Shown here: positions 8,562 to 17,453 of the stretch, in pieces | Layout of the letters: each line of letters starts with the position of its first letter | How positions within the stretch are numbered: position 1 is the stretch's first letter | Assembly (NCBI RefSeq): GCF_003664325.1 | Contig: NZ_RCDA01000001.1 | Coordinates: 1,676,866 to 1,740,865 of the forward strand | Length of the DNA: 64,000 nucleotides | Direction: 5' to 3' | DNA from: Alkalispirillum mobile | GTDB lineage: Bacteria > Pseudomonadota > Gammaproteobacteria > Nitrococcales > Halorhodospiraceae | Made by a program: the position numbers and the translations under genes | The notes under the pieces: generated by a model | Databases searched by the model: none | What the model was told of the DNA's origin: nothing | What the model saw: the letters and a program-made list of their open reading frames with translations, nothing else

Positions 8562-9675
8562 CGGGACGCGGGACCTGACCCGCCTGCTGGCCGACCCCGA
8601 ATCGGCGCACGCCCTCAGCCCGTTGCAGTGGGAAGGGGTGGTCACCGCCGGGCGGGAGACCACGCTGCTGGGCACCCTCTGGCACCGGTTGAACCAGGCG
8701 CAATGCCAAACGGCCGTGCCGCAAGCCGTGGCGTGGCACCTGCGCGGCGCACAGCGCGTCGCCGACCGCCAGGCCGAGGCCCTGCGCTGGGAGCTGCGCG
8801 AGCTGCAGGACGGCATGCTGCAGCGGATGGCAGCCCCCATCCTGCTCAAGGGGGCCGCCTACCTGCTGGCAGACCTGCCCAACGCCCGGGGCCGCTTCTG
8901 CAACGATATCGACCTGATGTTCCCGGAGGACCAGCTGGAGCGGGCGGAATCGCTGCTCTTCTTTGATGGCTGGCTGGGCAGCCATCACGATGAGTATGAT
9001 CAGCGCTACTACCGCGAGTGGATGCACGAACTGCCCCCGCTGCAGCACCAGCGCCGAGGCACCACCCTCGACCTGCACCACAACATCCTGCCCCGCACCT
9101 TCCGCGTGACCGTGGACGCGGAACGGCTGTGGAGGCATTCGCAACCCCTGCCCGCCCCCTGGCGCTTCCGCGTGCTCTGCCCGGTGCACCGGGTGCTGCA
9201 CTGTGTGGTTCACCTCTACTCGGAGACCGACTGGGACCGGGGGCTGCGCGATCTCTACGACATCCACGCGCTCATCGGGCACTGCACGGCCGAGGAGGGG
9301 GCCGGCTTCTGGGATGCGCTGATCAGCGAGGCGGAGACCCTGGGCCTGGGCTGGCTGCTGGCACCGGCCGTGCGCGACTGTCAGCAGCGCTTCCGCCTGC
9401 CAGTACCGGCCGAAGCCGACCGCCGCCTGCACCGCCACCAGGGCCTCGCGGCGCTCAGGCCACTGCGCCGGCGGGTGTTTCACTACGGGCTCAACACCCG
9501 GACCACCCGCACGCCCGCGCGCGACGCCCTGGCCCGGGGGCTATTATTCTTCAGGGGGCACTGGCTGAAGATGCCGCCCGGCCTGCTGGTTCGGCACCTG
9601 ACGTACAAGGCCCTGCACGGGGACAAGGACGACCCGCCCACCCCGCAGGCCAACCAACCGGAACAACACGGATAA
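8545..9675 (+). CDS. nucleotidyltransferase family protein (NTP_transf_5 type)
   Basis: The start at ATG 8545 gives 376 residues and a 17-bp overlap with the kinase; an upstream TTG (8506) would overlap more and is less likely. The nucleotidyltransferase core is visible: LLKGAAYLLADLP (the G-containing strand-helix) and RFCNDIDLMFPED with the DxD metal-binding pair, followed by TTLDLHHNILP as the third acidic strand. The family is poorly characterised, but members accompany HprK-like kinases and PqqD-like proteins in peptide- or protein-modifying clusters. It probably transfers a nucleotide monophosphate to an unknown acceptor. The gene is followed after 15 bp by manC. Confidence 0.8.
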   Translation: MRWPTDGTRDLTRLLADPESAHALSPLQWEGVVTAGRETTLLGTLWHRLNQAQCQTAVPQAVAWHLRGAQRVADRQAEALRWELRELQDGMLQRMAAPILLKGAAYLLADLPNARGRFCNDIDLMFPEDQLERAESLLFFDGWLGSHHDEYDQRYYREWMHELPPLQHQRRGTTLDLHHNILPRTFRVTVDAERLWRHSQPLPAPWRFRVLCPVHRVLHCVVHLYSETDWDRGLRDLYDIHALIGHCTAEEGAGFWDALISEAETLGLGWLLAPAVRDCQQRFRLPVPAEADRRLHRHQGLAALRPLRRRVFHYGLNTRTTRTPARDALARGLLFFRGHWLKMPPGLLVRHLTYKALHGDKDDPPTPQANQPEQHG

Positions 9676-9690
9676 ACACGACGGGACACC

Positions 9691-11124
9691 ATGGCAGACA
9701 TCGACGCAGCCGCCGCACCGCACCGCCACGCCATCATCCTCGCCGGTGGTTCCGGCACCCGGCTCTGGCCGCTCTCGCGCAGCAACATGCCCAAGCAGCT
9801 GCTGGCGCTGGACGGCGAGGAGTCGCTGCTCCAGCAGACCGCCCGCCGGCTGCTACCCCTGGTGCGCGCGGACCGGGTGACCACCGTGACCCACCAGGAC
9901 CACCGCTTCGAGGTCATGGGTCAGTTGCACGCCGTGGCACCGGCGCTGGCCGACCACGTGCTGGCCGAACCGGTGGGCCGCAACACCCTGCCGGCCATCG
10001 CCTGGGCGGTGGCCGGCATCGCGCGGGACGACCCGCAGGCGGTGGTGGGGGTGTTCTCCTCGGACCACGTCATCAACCGGACCGAGGACTTCCACCGCGC
10101 CTGGCTGACCGCGGAACCGGCCGCCGAGGCGGGCCACCTGGTGCTGTTCGGCATCCGCCCCACCGAGCCGGCCACGGGTTACGGCTACATTCAGGCGGAC
10201 CGGCCCCTGATGGACGGGGTGGAAGCGGTCAACCGCTTCGTGGAAAAACCGGACCGACCCACGGCCGAGCGCTTTCTGGAGGAGGGGGGTTATTACTGGA
10301 ACGGCGGGATGTTCGTCTTCCGGGCCGACCGTTTCATGGCCCTGCTGGCCCGCCACCAGCCGGCCTTGGCCGACGCCGTTACCGCCATTGCAGAGGCCGG
10401 GACGCCCCCTTCCGGCGAGGCCTACGCCGAATTACCGAACACCTCCATCGACTACGGCCTGGTGGAACACGCCGACCGGGTGGCCGTGGTGCCCGCGGAG
10501 CTGGGCTGGAACGACCTGGGCAGCTGGGAGGCGCTCTACCAGCAGCGCGGCAAGGACGCCGACGGCAACGTCTGCCAGGGCACCGTGCTGACCGAGGACA
10601 GCCGGAACAACCTGCTCTGGGGCGATGACAACGGCAGCCTGCTGGCCGCCTACGGTGTCGAGGGGCTGGCGCTGGTGCAGACCCGGGACGCCACCCTGGT
10701 CTGCCCCCGCGAGCGCCTGGCCGAACTCAAGCAGATGGTGGCTCGGGTGCGCGAGGAGCACCGTGAGCTGACCGAAACCCACGTCACCGTGGCCAGGCCC
10801 TGGGGCAGCTACACCACGCTGGAAGAGGGCCACCGCTACAAGATCAAGCGCATCGTGGTAAAGCCGGGCGGGCAACTGTCGCTGCAGATGCACTACCACC
10901 GCTCCGAGCACTGGGTGGTCATCGCCGGCACGGCGCGGATCGTCAACGGCGACGAGGTGGTCTACCTGGAGGAAAACCAGTCCACCTACATCCCCAAGAC
11001 GCGGGCGCACCGGCTGGAGAACCCCGGCCACATTCCGCTGCAGATCATCGAGATCCAGACCGGGCCCTACCTGCACGAGGACGACATCGTGCGGTTCGAG
11101 GACACTTACGGCCGTCCCTGCTGA
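9691..11124 (+). CDS. manC: mannose-1-phosphate guanylyltransferase / mannose-6-phosphate isomerase
   Basis: The protein has 477 residues, normal for the bifunctional CpsB/AlgA/ManC class. It makes GDP-mannose from mannose-1-phosphate and GTP, and the C-terminal domain interconverts fructose-6-phosphate and mannose-6-phosphate. The pyrophosphorylase signature GGSGTRLWPLSR is at 19-30, FVEKPD is in the middle, and the C-terminal cupin shows RPWGSYTTLEEG and QMHYHRSEHWVV with metal-binding His residues. It supplies GDP-mannose for the polysaccharide made by the preceding genes and is probably cotranscribed with them. It converges on the protease gene. Confidence 0.95.
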   Translation: MADIDAAAAPHRHAIILAGGSGTRLWPLSRSNMPKQLLALDGEESLLQQTARRLLPLVRADRVTTVTHQDHRFEVMGQLHAVAPALADHVLAEPVGRNTLPAIAWAVAGIARDDPQAVVGVFSSDHVINRTEDFHRAWLTAEPAAEAGHLVLFGIRPTEPATGYGYIQADRPLMDGVEAVNRFVEKPDRPTAERFLEEGGYYWNGGMFVFRADRFMALLARHQPALADAVTAIAEAGTPPSGEAYAELPNTSIDYGLVEHADRVAVVPAELGWNDLGSWEALYQQRGKDADGNVCQGTVLTEDSRNNLLWGDDNGSLLAAYGVEGLALVQTRDATLVCPRERLAELKQMVARVREEHRELTETHVTVARPWGSYTTLEEGHRYKIKRIVVKPGGQLSLQMHYHRSEHWVVIAGTARIVNGDEVVYLEENQSTYIPKTRAHRLENPGHIPLQIIEIQTGPYLHEDDIVRFEDTYGRPC

Positions 11125-11128
11125 CCCG

Positions 11129-11150
11129 CGCCCGCGACCCGTGGCGGGCG
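11129..11150. terminator. hairpin between convergent genes, possible bidirectional terminator
   Basis: CGCCCGC (11129-11135) pairs with GCGGGCG (11144-11150) across an 8-base loop, between the stops of manC and the protease. There is no T-run, so intrinsic termination is doubtful. Confidence 0.35.
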
Positions 11151-11151
11151 G

Positions 11152-12006
11152 CTACTGCTGCTGGTCGAGTAGCTGCTGCAGCGCGCTGGCGGGCACCGCG
11201 TAGCTGATGCCGCTGGGGCTACCCACCGCTGCCTCGCGGCCGCCTTGGACAAACACCTGGTTGATGATACCCACTACCTCGCCGGTATCGATCCGGTAGA
11301 GCGGGCTACCACTGTTGCCGGGGTAGGCGGTACCGTCCAGTTGGAACACCATGGGGCGGTTTCGCCGCAACTGGGCGACTCGGCCGGCATCCAGTTGCCC
11401 GCTGTGGGCGGCCGGCAAAGCCATCGGGGTGCGGGCCGAAACCGACGCACGGTGGGTGGCCGGATACATCCCGAGGATCATGCCGATCGGAAACCCGGTC
11501 AGTGCCAGCTTCTCCCCGGTACGCACCGCATCCGAATCACCCAGGGTGAGGGCGGGAAGGGCTGCGCCTGAGATGCGCAGCAGGGCCAGATCATGGCTGT
11601 CACTGTCCGCGACTTTCTCCGCATGGCGCATGTCCAGATCCCGCCCGGTCCCCGCCACCACCACCAGCCGCTCGCGTGCCTCCGTATCCAGGCGGTCGGG
11701 CAACACGTGCAGGTTGGTGGCCACCAGCCGCCCGTCACCAACAACAAACCCGGTACCCAAGTGGTTCAGCCGTGGGCTGCGGGTGGACTGGTAGGTGGCG
11801 ATACTCACGATGGCGGGCTCCACCCGCTCCACCGTGTCCGGCAGGCTGTCCGCCTGCGCCAGGCGGGGCGCGAACAGCAAGATCAACAGCACCATCACAA
11901 CCACCACCAGCAGTACCCAGCGGACGACACCACGGGCGTTGCCGGGGTAGGCAGAGGTGGAGGAGGAGCAGGTCAGGTCGGCTTTCCGCATCAGCATTAT
12001 GATCAT
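11152..12006 (-). CDS. membrane-anchored trypsin-like serine protease
   Basis: The protein has 284 residues. One strong membrane segment (about 28-46, WVLLVVVVMVLLILLFAP) is followed by a trypsin-fold domain in the periplasm. The triad is visible: His100 in LVATNLHVLP, Asp139 in SHDLALLRI and Ser232 in AYPGNSGSPLY. There is no room for a PDZ domain, so it differs from DegP/DegQ and resembles single-domain S1C-type proteases. The start at 12006 adds MIIML before MRKADL; the second Met is equally possible. The substrate is unknown. Confidence 0.85.
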   Translation of the reverse strand: MIIMLMRKADLTCSSSTSAYPGNARGVVRWVLLVVVVMVLLILLFAPRLAQADSLPDTVERVEPAIVSIATYQSTRSPRLNHLGTGFVVGDGRLVATNLHVLPDRLDTEARERLVVVAGTGRDLDMRHAEKVADSDSHDLALLRISGAALPALTLGDSDAVRTGEKLALTGFPIGMILGMYPATHRASVSARTPMALPAAHSGQLDAGRVAQLRRNRPMVFQLDGTAYPGNSGSPLYRIDTGEVVGIINQVFVQGGREAAVGSPSGISYAVPASALQQLLDQQQ

Positions 12007-12065
12007 CCCGGTTGGTCAGGCAGGTGGCCCATTCAGGCGCCAGGCCCGTGCCCTGCAAGCATGGC

Positions 12066-13142
12066 TCACAGACCGCGCCTGCGCATCCACCAGAACAGCA
12101 GGCCGATGGTCATCAGGATCACGCCCCAGGCGAACAGGTAGCCGAAGGGCCAGGCCAGCTCCGGCATGTTCCAGCGGCTGGCATCGGGATCGAAGTTCAT
12201 GCCGTAAACCCCGACGATGAAAGTGGGCGGAATGAACAGCGTGGCCACGATGGTCAACATGCGCATGGACTCGCTAAGCCGGTGGTTTAGCCGGGTCAGC
12301 TGCACGTCCAGCAGGTGGGTGGCCATCTCCCGGTACGCCTCCAGCATCTCGATCATCTGCACCGCGTGGTCGTGGCAATCACGCAGATGGAGACGGGTGG
12401 TCTCGTGCACCAGAGCCGTCTCGTCCCGGCTGAGGTACGCGGTGGCCTCCCGTTGCGGCCATAAGGCGCGTCGCAGCTGCAGGGCGGCGGCCCGCAACCG
12501 GTGGAGCCGCGCGGAGGCCCGGCCATCCGCCTCGTCCAGCACCACATCCTCCACCGCCTCCAGCTCGTCGCCCAGGCGCTCCAGGGCCGGGAAGCCCTGG
12601 TCCACCACCAGGTCCACCAGGGCGTACAGCAGGTAATCGGCCCCCGCCCGGCGGAAACGCCCGACGACACCGCGCAACCGCTGTCTGACCGGCTCGAACG
12701 GGTCCTCGGCCCCCTCGGCGAAACTCACCACGTAATGGTCACCAAGAAAGAGGCTGACCTGCTCTATGGCGAGCCGCACCCCTTCACCTGAGTCATGCCA
12801 ACAGGGGCTGGCCAGCACCACGAACAACTGCCCCCCATAGTCCTCCACCTTGGCGCGCTGCCCCCGGTTGAGCACGTCCTCCATAGCCAGATGGTGCAGA
12901 CCAAAGGCGTTTCCGATCTCCTGTAGCAGCTCCGGGTGCGGCCGTCCCTGCACATGCACCCAGGTCACGGTCTGATCCTGATGCAACGCCGGGGTGCACT
13001 CCGCCACCGTGGCATCCGCCCGCTCGGCAAGGCGATCGGGGCTGTAGTCCATCAGGTGTACCGTGGCCGCACCGGAGTCATCACCCGCCAGGGTCCCCGG
13101 CGCGGTGCCGGGCGGGTGGTAACGCTTGTCGAAATAGGCCAT
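12066..13142 (-). CDS. corA: CorA family Mg2+/divalent cation transporter
   Basis: The ATG at 13142 is chosen because AGGGGGG precedes it; the longer open frame to 13478 adds a Pro/Arg-rich sequence antisense to the next gene and is not credible. The protein has 358 residues. It has the long helical cytoplasmic domain of CorA (LDAVEDVVLDEADG-like segments, many charged helices) and two C-terminal membrane helices. The first ends in the selectivity motif VYGMNF (GMN), and the C terminus WWMRRRGL is basic. It mediates uptake of Mg2+, or Co2+/Ni2+ or Zn2+ in relatives. It diverges from the L,D-transpeptidase gene. Confidence 0.93.
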   Translation of the reverse strand: MAYFDKRYHPPGTAPGTLAGDDSGAATVHLMDYSPDRLAERADATVAECTPALHQDQTVTWVHVQGRPHPELLQEIGNAFGLHHLAMEDVLNRGQRAKVEDYGGQLFVVLASPCWHDSGEGVRLAIEQVSLFLGDHYVVSFAEGAEDPFEPVRQRLRGVVGRFRRAGADYLLYALVDLVVDQGFPALERLGDELEAVEDVVLDEADGRASARLHRLRAAALQLRRALWPQREATAYLSRDETALVHETTRLHLRDCHDHAVQMIEMLEAYREMATHLLDVQLTRLNHRLSESMRMLTIVATLFIPPTFIVGVYGMNFDPDASRWNMPELAWPFGYLFAWGVILMTIGLLFWWMRRRGL

Positions 13143-13246
13143 GGATCCCCCCTGGCAGCACGTTGTCAAATGAGGATAGCAGCGCATCCCTCTGCTAGGC
13201 TCAGGATCAAGCGGTCGCCGCTTGTCCGCCGTCCCCGGAGGTCGCC

Positions 13247-14944
13247 ATGACCGCAATCTGCCGCACCCTTGCCCTGCTGCTCCTCGCCCTGCCGCTGGCC
13301 GTCGCCGCCGTGGACGAGCCGGGGTTCGACGACCAGGTTGCCGAGCATCTGCGGGACCGCCTGGAGGCGGCCACCGCCGAGGCCCAGGGCAGCGAGGCGG
13401 ACCCGGAGGCGAACCCCCTGCACCGGTTCTACGTGGAACGGGTCTACCGCCCCGCCTGGACCCGGGACGGGACGCCACGCTCCACCGCTGACCAACTGCT
13501 GGCCGTGGTCGAGGAGAGCCGCGACCACGGCCTGGACCCGGAAGCCTATGACCACGAGGCGCTCATCGAGCGGCTGGCGGACTGGTCCGACGAGGCGGGC
13601 GTCTCCGCCACGGCCGACCTGGAGTTGCGCCTCACCCGCACCTGGTTGCAACTGGCCGAGGATGCCCTCACCGGACAGCTCAACCCCGACGTCGTCGCCC
13701 CCGACTGGGAGCTGCAGCCGCCCCCCTCGGAGGATCTGGTGGCCGCCCTGCAGGCCGGTCTCGAGCAAAACGACGTGGCCGAGGCGTTGCGGGCCCTCTA
13801 CCCGGAGGACACCCGCTACGAGCACATGCGGCGAGGACTGCGTGAGATGGAGGCCCTGGCCGAGGCGCACATCTACCCCCGCCTGGCCATCGGGCCGACC
13901 CTCCGTGCGGGCGATCGGGATGACCGGGTGCGGACACTGCGTGAACAGCTCTACCTGCTCGGCGATATCGGCGAGGCCCCCGCAACGGTCGCGGACGAGC
14001 TGTTCGACGAAGCCCTGGAGGCCGCCGTGCGCCGCTTTCAGCGCCGGCATGGGCTGCAGGAGGACGGCCTGGTGGGGCCACGCACGCTGGCCGCGCTCAA
14101 TATCCATCCGTCACGGCGGGCCGAGCAGCTCCGGGTCAACATGGAGCGCGCGCGCTGGATGCCGCGCGATCTGGGCGAGCGCTACATTCTGGTGAATATC
14201 GCCGGATTCAGCATGACCGTCTACGACCAGGGCGAGGCCGTGATCAATCAGCGGGTGGTGGTGGGCCGGGACTACCGCCGGACGCCGGTGTTCACCGGGC
14301 GGATGACCTATCTGGTCCTCAACCCGGCCTGGGAGGTGCCCCACAGCCTGGCTACCCGCGATATCCTGCCCCAGATCCAGCGCGACCCGGACCACCTGGA
14401 GCGCATGGGCTTCCGCGTGCTGCAGGGCTGGGGCGAGGCGGAGCGGGTCATCGACCCCGAGACGGTGGACTGGGACAGCCTCTCCCGGCGCCACTTTCCC
14501 TACCGGCTGCGCCAGCTGCCCGGGCCGCAAAACGCCATGGGGCAGGTCAAGTTCATGTTCCCCAACCGCCACAACGTCTATCTGCACGACACGCCGGCGC
14601 GGGAGCTGTTCGACCAGCCCCGTCGGGCCTTCAGCTCCGGGTGCATCCGTATCGAGCGGCCGCTGGAGCTGGCCGCCTGGTTGTTGCGGGACCATCCCGA
14701 CTGGTCGGCAGAGGCCATTGACCGGGCACTGGAACGGGGCCGGGGCGGGCGGGAGCGCACGGTCTCACTGCCGCGGAGCATCCCCGTCCACCTGCAGTAC
14801 TGGACCGCCTGGGCCGACCAAGACGGCACCCTGCACTTTCGCGAGGACCTCTACGACCGCGACGCCGGCATCGCGGCAGCACTGGCCGCCGATACCCCTG
14901 ATGAGGAGGAGGTGTGGCCGGAGCTGGGGCTGAGCCTGCGGTGA
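13247..14944 (+). CDS. murein L,D-transpeptidase, YcbB/LdtD-like
   Basis: The protein has 565 residues. An N-terminal signal peptide (RTLALLLLALPLAVAA) sends it to the periplasm. A helical scaffold domain follows, then a peptidoglycan-binding domain (about 225-285, VRRFQRRHGLQEDGLVGPRT) and a YkuD catalytic domain (about 310-490). Catalytic Cys466 lies in FSSGCIRIERP, with the conserved His upstream in NVYLHDTPAR. The size and order match E. coli YcbB/LdtD, which forms 3-3 cross-links in peptidoglycan. The stop is directly against the stop of the convergent MoeB/ThiF-like gene. Confidence 0.92.
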   Translation: MTAICRTLALLLLALPLAVAAVDEPGFDDQVAEHLRDRLEAATAEAQGSEADPEANPLHRFYVERVYRPAWTRDGTPRSTADQLLAVVEESRDHGLDPEAYDHEALIERLADWSDEAGVSATADLELRLTRTWLQLAEDALTGQLNPDVVAPDWELQPPPSEDLVAALQAGLEQNDVAEALRALYPEDTRYEHMRRGLREMEALAEAHIYPRLAIGPTLRAGDRDDRVRTLREQLYLLGDIGEAPATVADELFDEALEAAVRRFQRRHGLQEDGLVGPRTLAALNIHPSRRAEQLRVNMERARWMPRDLGERYILVNIAGFSMTVYDQGEAVINQRVVVGRDYRRTPVFTGRMTYLVLNPAWEVPHSLATRDILPQIQRDPDHLERMGFRVLQGWGEAERVIDPETVDWDSLSRRHFPYRLRQLPGPQNAMGQVKFMFPNRHNVYLHDTPARELFDQPRRAFSSGCIRIERPLELAAWLLRDHPDWSAEAIDRALERGRGGRERTVSLPRSIPVHLQYWTAWADQDGTLHFREDLYDRDAGIAAALAADTPDEEEVWPELGLSLR

Positions 14945-15694
14945 TCAGCGGCCACCGCAGACCGGGCAGTCAGGGTCGGGGTGCACCCCCAGACCGCGCC
15001 ACTCCAGGCCCATGGCATCGAAGGTGTAGAGCCGGCCACGCGTGGCCTCGTCCTTGTTCAGCAGCACCTTGACCGCCTCCACCGACTGCAGGCAGCCCAT
15101 GGTGCCCGCGAGCGGGGCCAACACGCCGGTATCACTGCAGGTCTGCCGGGCCTCCTCGCCGGTGTCGGGGAAGATGCACTGGTAGCAGGGCGCGCGCTGG
15201 AGATCGAAGCGGAGGTTGGCGAGTTGGCCCTGCATGCGGATGACCGCCGCGGTGACCAGCGGCTTGCCGGCGGCCACGCAGGCCGCGTTCACCGCGTAGC
15301 GGGTGGCGAAGTTATCCGAGCCGTCCAGCACCAGGTCCACGCGCCCGACCCACTCGGCAAGCAGCGCGGGGTCCAGCCGCCGGTCCACGGTCTCCACCGC
15401 TACGCCGGGGTTGAGGCGCGCCACCGCGTCGCGGGCCGACTCCACCTTCATGCGACCCAGGTCCTGGGTGGAGTGGGCGATCTGGCGCTGGAGGTTGGAC
15501 ATCTCCACCCGGTCGAAGTCCGCCAGCACCAGCTGCCCGACCCCTGCCGCGGCCAGGTACAGGGTGACGGGGGACCCCAAGCCACCGACACCGACCACCA
15601 GCACACGGCTGGCCAACAAACGCTCCTGGCCCGCCAGGTCGATCTCCGGCAGCATGATCTGGCGGTTGTAGCGCAAGAGTTGTTCGTCGTTCAT
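14945..15694 (-). CDS. MoeB/ThiF-family ubiquitin-like-protein adenylyltransferase
   Basis: ATG 15694 has GGAGAG just upstream and begins the typical MNDEQLLRYNRQIMLPEI, so the longer frame to 15829 is rejected. The protein has 249 residues, matching MoeB (249). It has the nucleotide-binding GVGGLGSPV, the adenylylation motif NLQRQIAH and DGSDNFATRY. Two zinc CxxC pairs are present (PCYQC and CPVC near the C terminus). The family adenylates the C-terminal Gly of MoaD or ThiS. No moaD or thiS is next to it, so molybdopterin versus thiamine use cannot be decided. Confidence 0.9.
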   Translation of the reverse strand: MNDEQLLRYNRQIMLPEIDLAGQERLLASRVLVVGVGGLGSPVTLYLAAAGVGQLVLADFDRVEMSNLQRQIAHSTQDLGRMKVESARDAVARLNPGVAVETVDRRLDPALLAEWVGRVDLVLDGSDNFATRYAVNAACVAAGKPLVTAAVIRMQGQLANLRFDLQRAPCYQCIFPDTGEEARQTCSDTGVLAPLAGTMGCLQSVEAVKVLLNKDEATRGRLYTFDAMGLEWRGLGVHPDPDCPVCGGR

Positions 15695-15786
15695 TCCGCT
15701 CTCCTCGGGGCCTCCGGGGCAGTCTGCCGCAGATGACCGACTTGCGCCACGGGTGGTCCCGGGGCAAGAATGACGAGCCCATTCAA

Positions 15787-15794
15787 AAGGAGGT
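15787..15794 (+). promoter_or_regulatory. strong ribosome binding site deciding the SirB2 start
   Basis: AAGGAGGT lies seven bases before ATG 15802, which fixes that start over an earlier in-frame ATG at 15733. Confidence 0.85.
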
Positions 15795-15801
15795 CGATCG
15801 G

Positions 15802-16197
15802 ATGTTGCCGCCAGAGCTTTACATGCCACTCAAGCATACCCACATGCTCATGGCCATCATCAGTATCACGCTGTTCGTCCTGCGTGGCCTGATGCTGCCC
15901 ATCGCGCCGGGGGTGTTGGCCAACAAGGCCGTGCGCATCATCCCGCACATCTTTGACACGGTGTTGCTGCTCACCGCGCTGGGCCTGCTGGCGGTGCTCT
16001 CGCTCAACCCCTTTGCCCAGGGCTGGGTGATGGCCAAGATCATCGGCCTGGTGGTCTATATCGTGCTGGGCACCATCGCGCTGAAGCGCGGCCGCACCGC
16101 GATGAGCAAGGGCTTGGCCTTTTTCGCGGCCGTGCTGACCTTCGCCTACATTTACGCCGTGGCCCTGACCCGCACGCCGCTGCCCTTCGTAAGCTGA
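15802..16197 (+). CDS. SirB2 family membrane protein
   Basis: The protein has 131 residues and four predicted membrane helices. LKHTHMLMAIISITLFVLRG with its His and Arg residues is typical of the SirB2/InvJ-like family, as is RIIPHIFDTVLLLTALGL. The family was named from a Salmonella invasion-gene regulator locus, but its biochemical role is not established. It diverges from the MoeB/ThiF-like gene and converges on rfaH. The start is supported by a near-consensus ribosome binding site. Confidence 0.88.
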   Translation: MLPPELYMPLKHTHMLMAIISITLFVLRGLMLPIAPGVLANKAVRIIPHIFDTVLLLTALGLLAVLSLNPFAQGWVMAKIIGLVVYIVLGTIALKRGRTAMSKGLAFFAAVLTFAYIYAVALTRTPLPFVS

Positions 16198-16210
16198 ACC
16201 CGGCCGACAC

Positions 16211-16235
16211 GGGCCCCGTCCAGCGTGCGGGGCCC
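16211..16235. terminator. strong hairpin between convergent SirB2 and rfaH genes
   Basis: GGGCCCCG (16211-16218) pairs with CGGGGCCC (16228-16235) over a nine-base loop. No T-run follows on either strand. The position suggests a bidirectional transcript end. Confidence 0.4.
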
Positions 16236-16248
16236 TGCCAGCCGCTGG

Positions 16249-16779
16249 TCACTCCCCCTGGACAGGGTCGATGTCATCCGCCGGAAGGCTGACCCGCGAC
16301 TGCTTGCCCGCCACCTCCAGCAACACCAGCACCCGCTCCTGGCCATTGCGCGCCTGGAAGACCGCCTCGTACCCGGCGAAGGCGCCGTGGGCTACGCGCA
16401 CCCGGTCGCCCCGGGTGGGCTGCTGGCGTTGCGAAAGGTCGCAGATATCCTGCTCGTCGGCCCGGGCCTGCAGCGCCGCCACCAGTGGCTCCGGCACCTT
16501 GGCCGGCCGCCCGCCAAATCGCACCAGCGTGCTGACACCCAGGGTCGAACGGATCGGGCTCCAGTCCTGACGGCTACCGTCCAACTGCACGAACAGGTAG
16601 CGCGGGAACATCGGCTCCACCACCGGCACCCGCCGGGTGCCGCGCCGCTTCACCACCCGCACCAGCGGCAACCAGGCATCGAAGCCCTGCCGCACCAGGT
16701 TGTCGCGGGCATCGCGCTCCTGCCGCGGCTTGGTATAGATGAGGTACCAGGCCAGGTCCTGTTCTTCCGTCACGATCAC
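16249..16779 (-). CDS. rfaH: RfaH, NusG-paralogue transcription antiterminator
   Basis: The protein has 176 residues, close to E. coli RfaH (162). The NGN domain starts WYLIYTKPRQERDARDNLVR and contains MFPRYLFVQL and STLGVSTLVRFGG, which distinguish RfaH from general NusG. The C-terminal KOW-type segment (GDRVRVAHGAFAGYEAVFQ) is present. RfaH is recruited at ops elements and carries RNA polymerase through long surface-polysaccharide and secretion operons, so the exopolysaccharide genes at 1-11124 are plausible targets. I did not find an ops consensus (GGCGGTAGCNTG) in a non-coding position here. Confidence 0.9.
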   Translation of the reverse strand: MIVTEEQDLAWYLIYTKPRQERDARDNLVRQGFDAWLPLVRVVKRRGTRRVPVVEPMFPRYLFVQLDGSRQDWSPIRSTLGVSTLVRFGGRPAKVPEPLVAALQARADEQDICDLSQRQQPTRGDRVRVAHGAFAGYEAVFQARNGQERVLVLLEVAGKQSRVSLPADDIDPVQGE

Positions 16780-16913
16780 ACGTCCAGGCAGATCCGGTTA
16801 GCAGGGGACAGCCGCCGGGGGTGGGCGGTCGACACCCCCTAATGTAACATTCGACAAGCCCCGGCCGGTTCCCACCCGGGGCCACCCACCCGTTCCGATG
16901 CTGCGGAGTCACC

Positions 16914-17420
16914 ATGCCCCGAGTTCGCCTGCTGTTCTCTCTGCTATTCCTTGGCCCGGCCCTGGCACTGGCCGATGTGGGCGACGACCCGTGGGACGCC
17001 GCGCTGGAGGCGGCCGGACAGGAGGGCGACGGCCAGCTGATCGCGCGGGTACTGGCCTCCCAGACCATCGCCGATGACCTGGCGCAGAACCCCGAGACGC
17101 CGCAACCGCTGGTCCGAATCCAGCGCGAATGGCGGGAAGGGGGCGATGTCTGCGAGCAGATGGATATCATCACCGAGCGGTACTACCGCGGGCAGCGGAT
17201 CCGCCACAACATGGTGGTGCAGCGCGAGGCCGAACGCGTGGTCGGCGAACGTGACACCCCCGACATGGACAACGAGGACCTGACCCACGCCGTGGCTGGC
17301 TACCTCACCTGGGGCATGGTCATGCGCAATCCCCCGGCCTGCGATTGTGACCCACCGCAGATAACGGCCATACTGGAGGCGTGCGAGGCCGGCGGGTTCG
17401 TGCCCGAATTCGACCACTAA
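16914..17420 (+). CDS. hypothetical secreted protein
   Basis: The protein has 168 residues and no family I recognise. An N-terminal signal peptide is clear (RLLFSLLFLGPALALA, cleavage likely near ADVGD). The mature part is acidic, mostly helical and has four Cys (GDVCEQM, ACDCDPP, ILEACEAG) that could form two disulphides in the periplasm. A Tyr/Arg segment (ITERYYRGQRIRHNMVVQRE) lies in the middle. It ends 33 bp before the MFS gene on the same strand and may be cotranscribed with it. Function is unknown. Confidence 0.75.
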   Translation: MPRVRLLFSLLFLGPALALADVGDDPWDAALEAAGQEGDGQLIARVLASQTIADDLAQNPETPQPLVRIQREWREGGDVCEQMDIITERYYRGQRIRHNMVVQREAERVVGERDTPDMDNEDLTHAVAGYLTWGMVMRNPPACDCDPPQITAILEACEAGGFVPEFDH

Positions 17421-17453
17421 GCCAGGCGACAGCTGTCGCCAACGGGGGCTGCC

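Noticed and set aside
1-11124. Exosortase or PEP-CTERM genes, sometimes found near VanZ and HPr-rel-A genes
   Set aside because: No exosortase and no C-terminal PEP motif was found in any translated gene of the region.
13143-13478. N-terminal extension of corA
   Set aside because: It is Pro/Arg-rich and antisense to the L,D-transpeptidase; ATG 13142 has a good ribosome site.
1-16800. ops element for RfaH
   Set aside because: Only partial GGCGGTAG-like strings inside coding sequence were seen; none in a leader.
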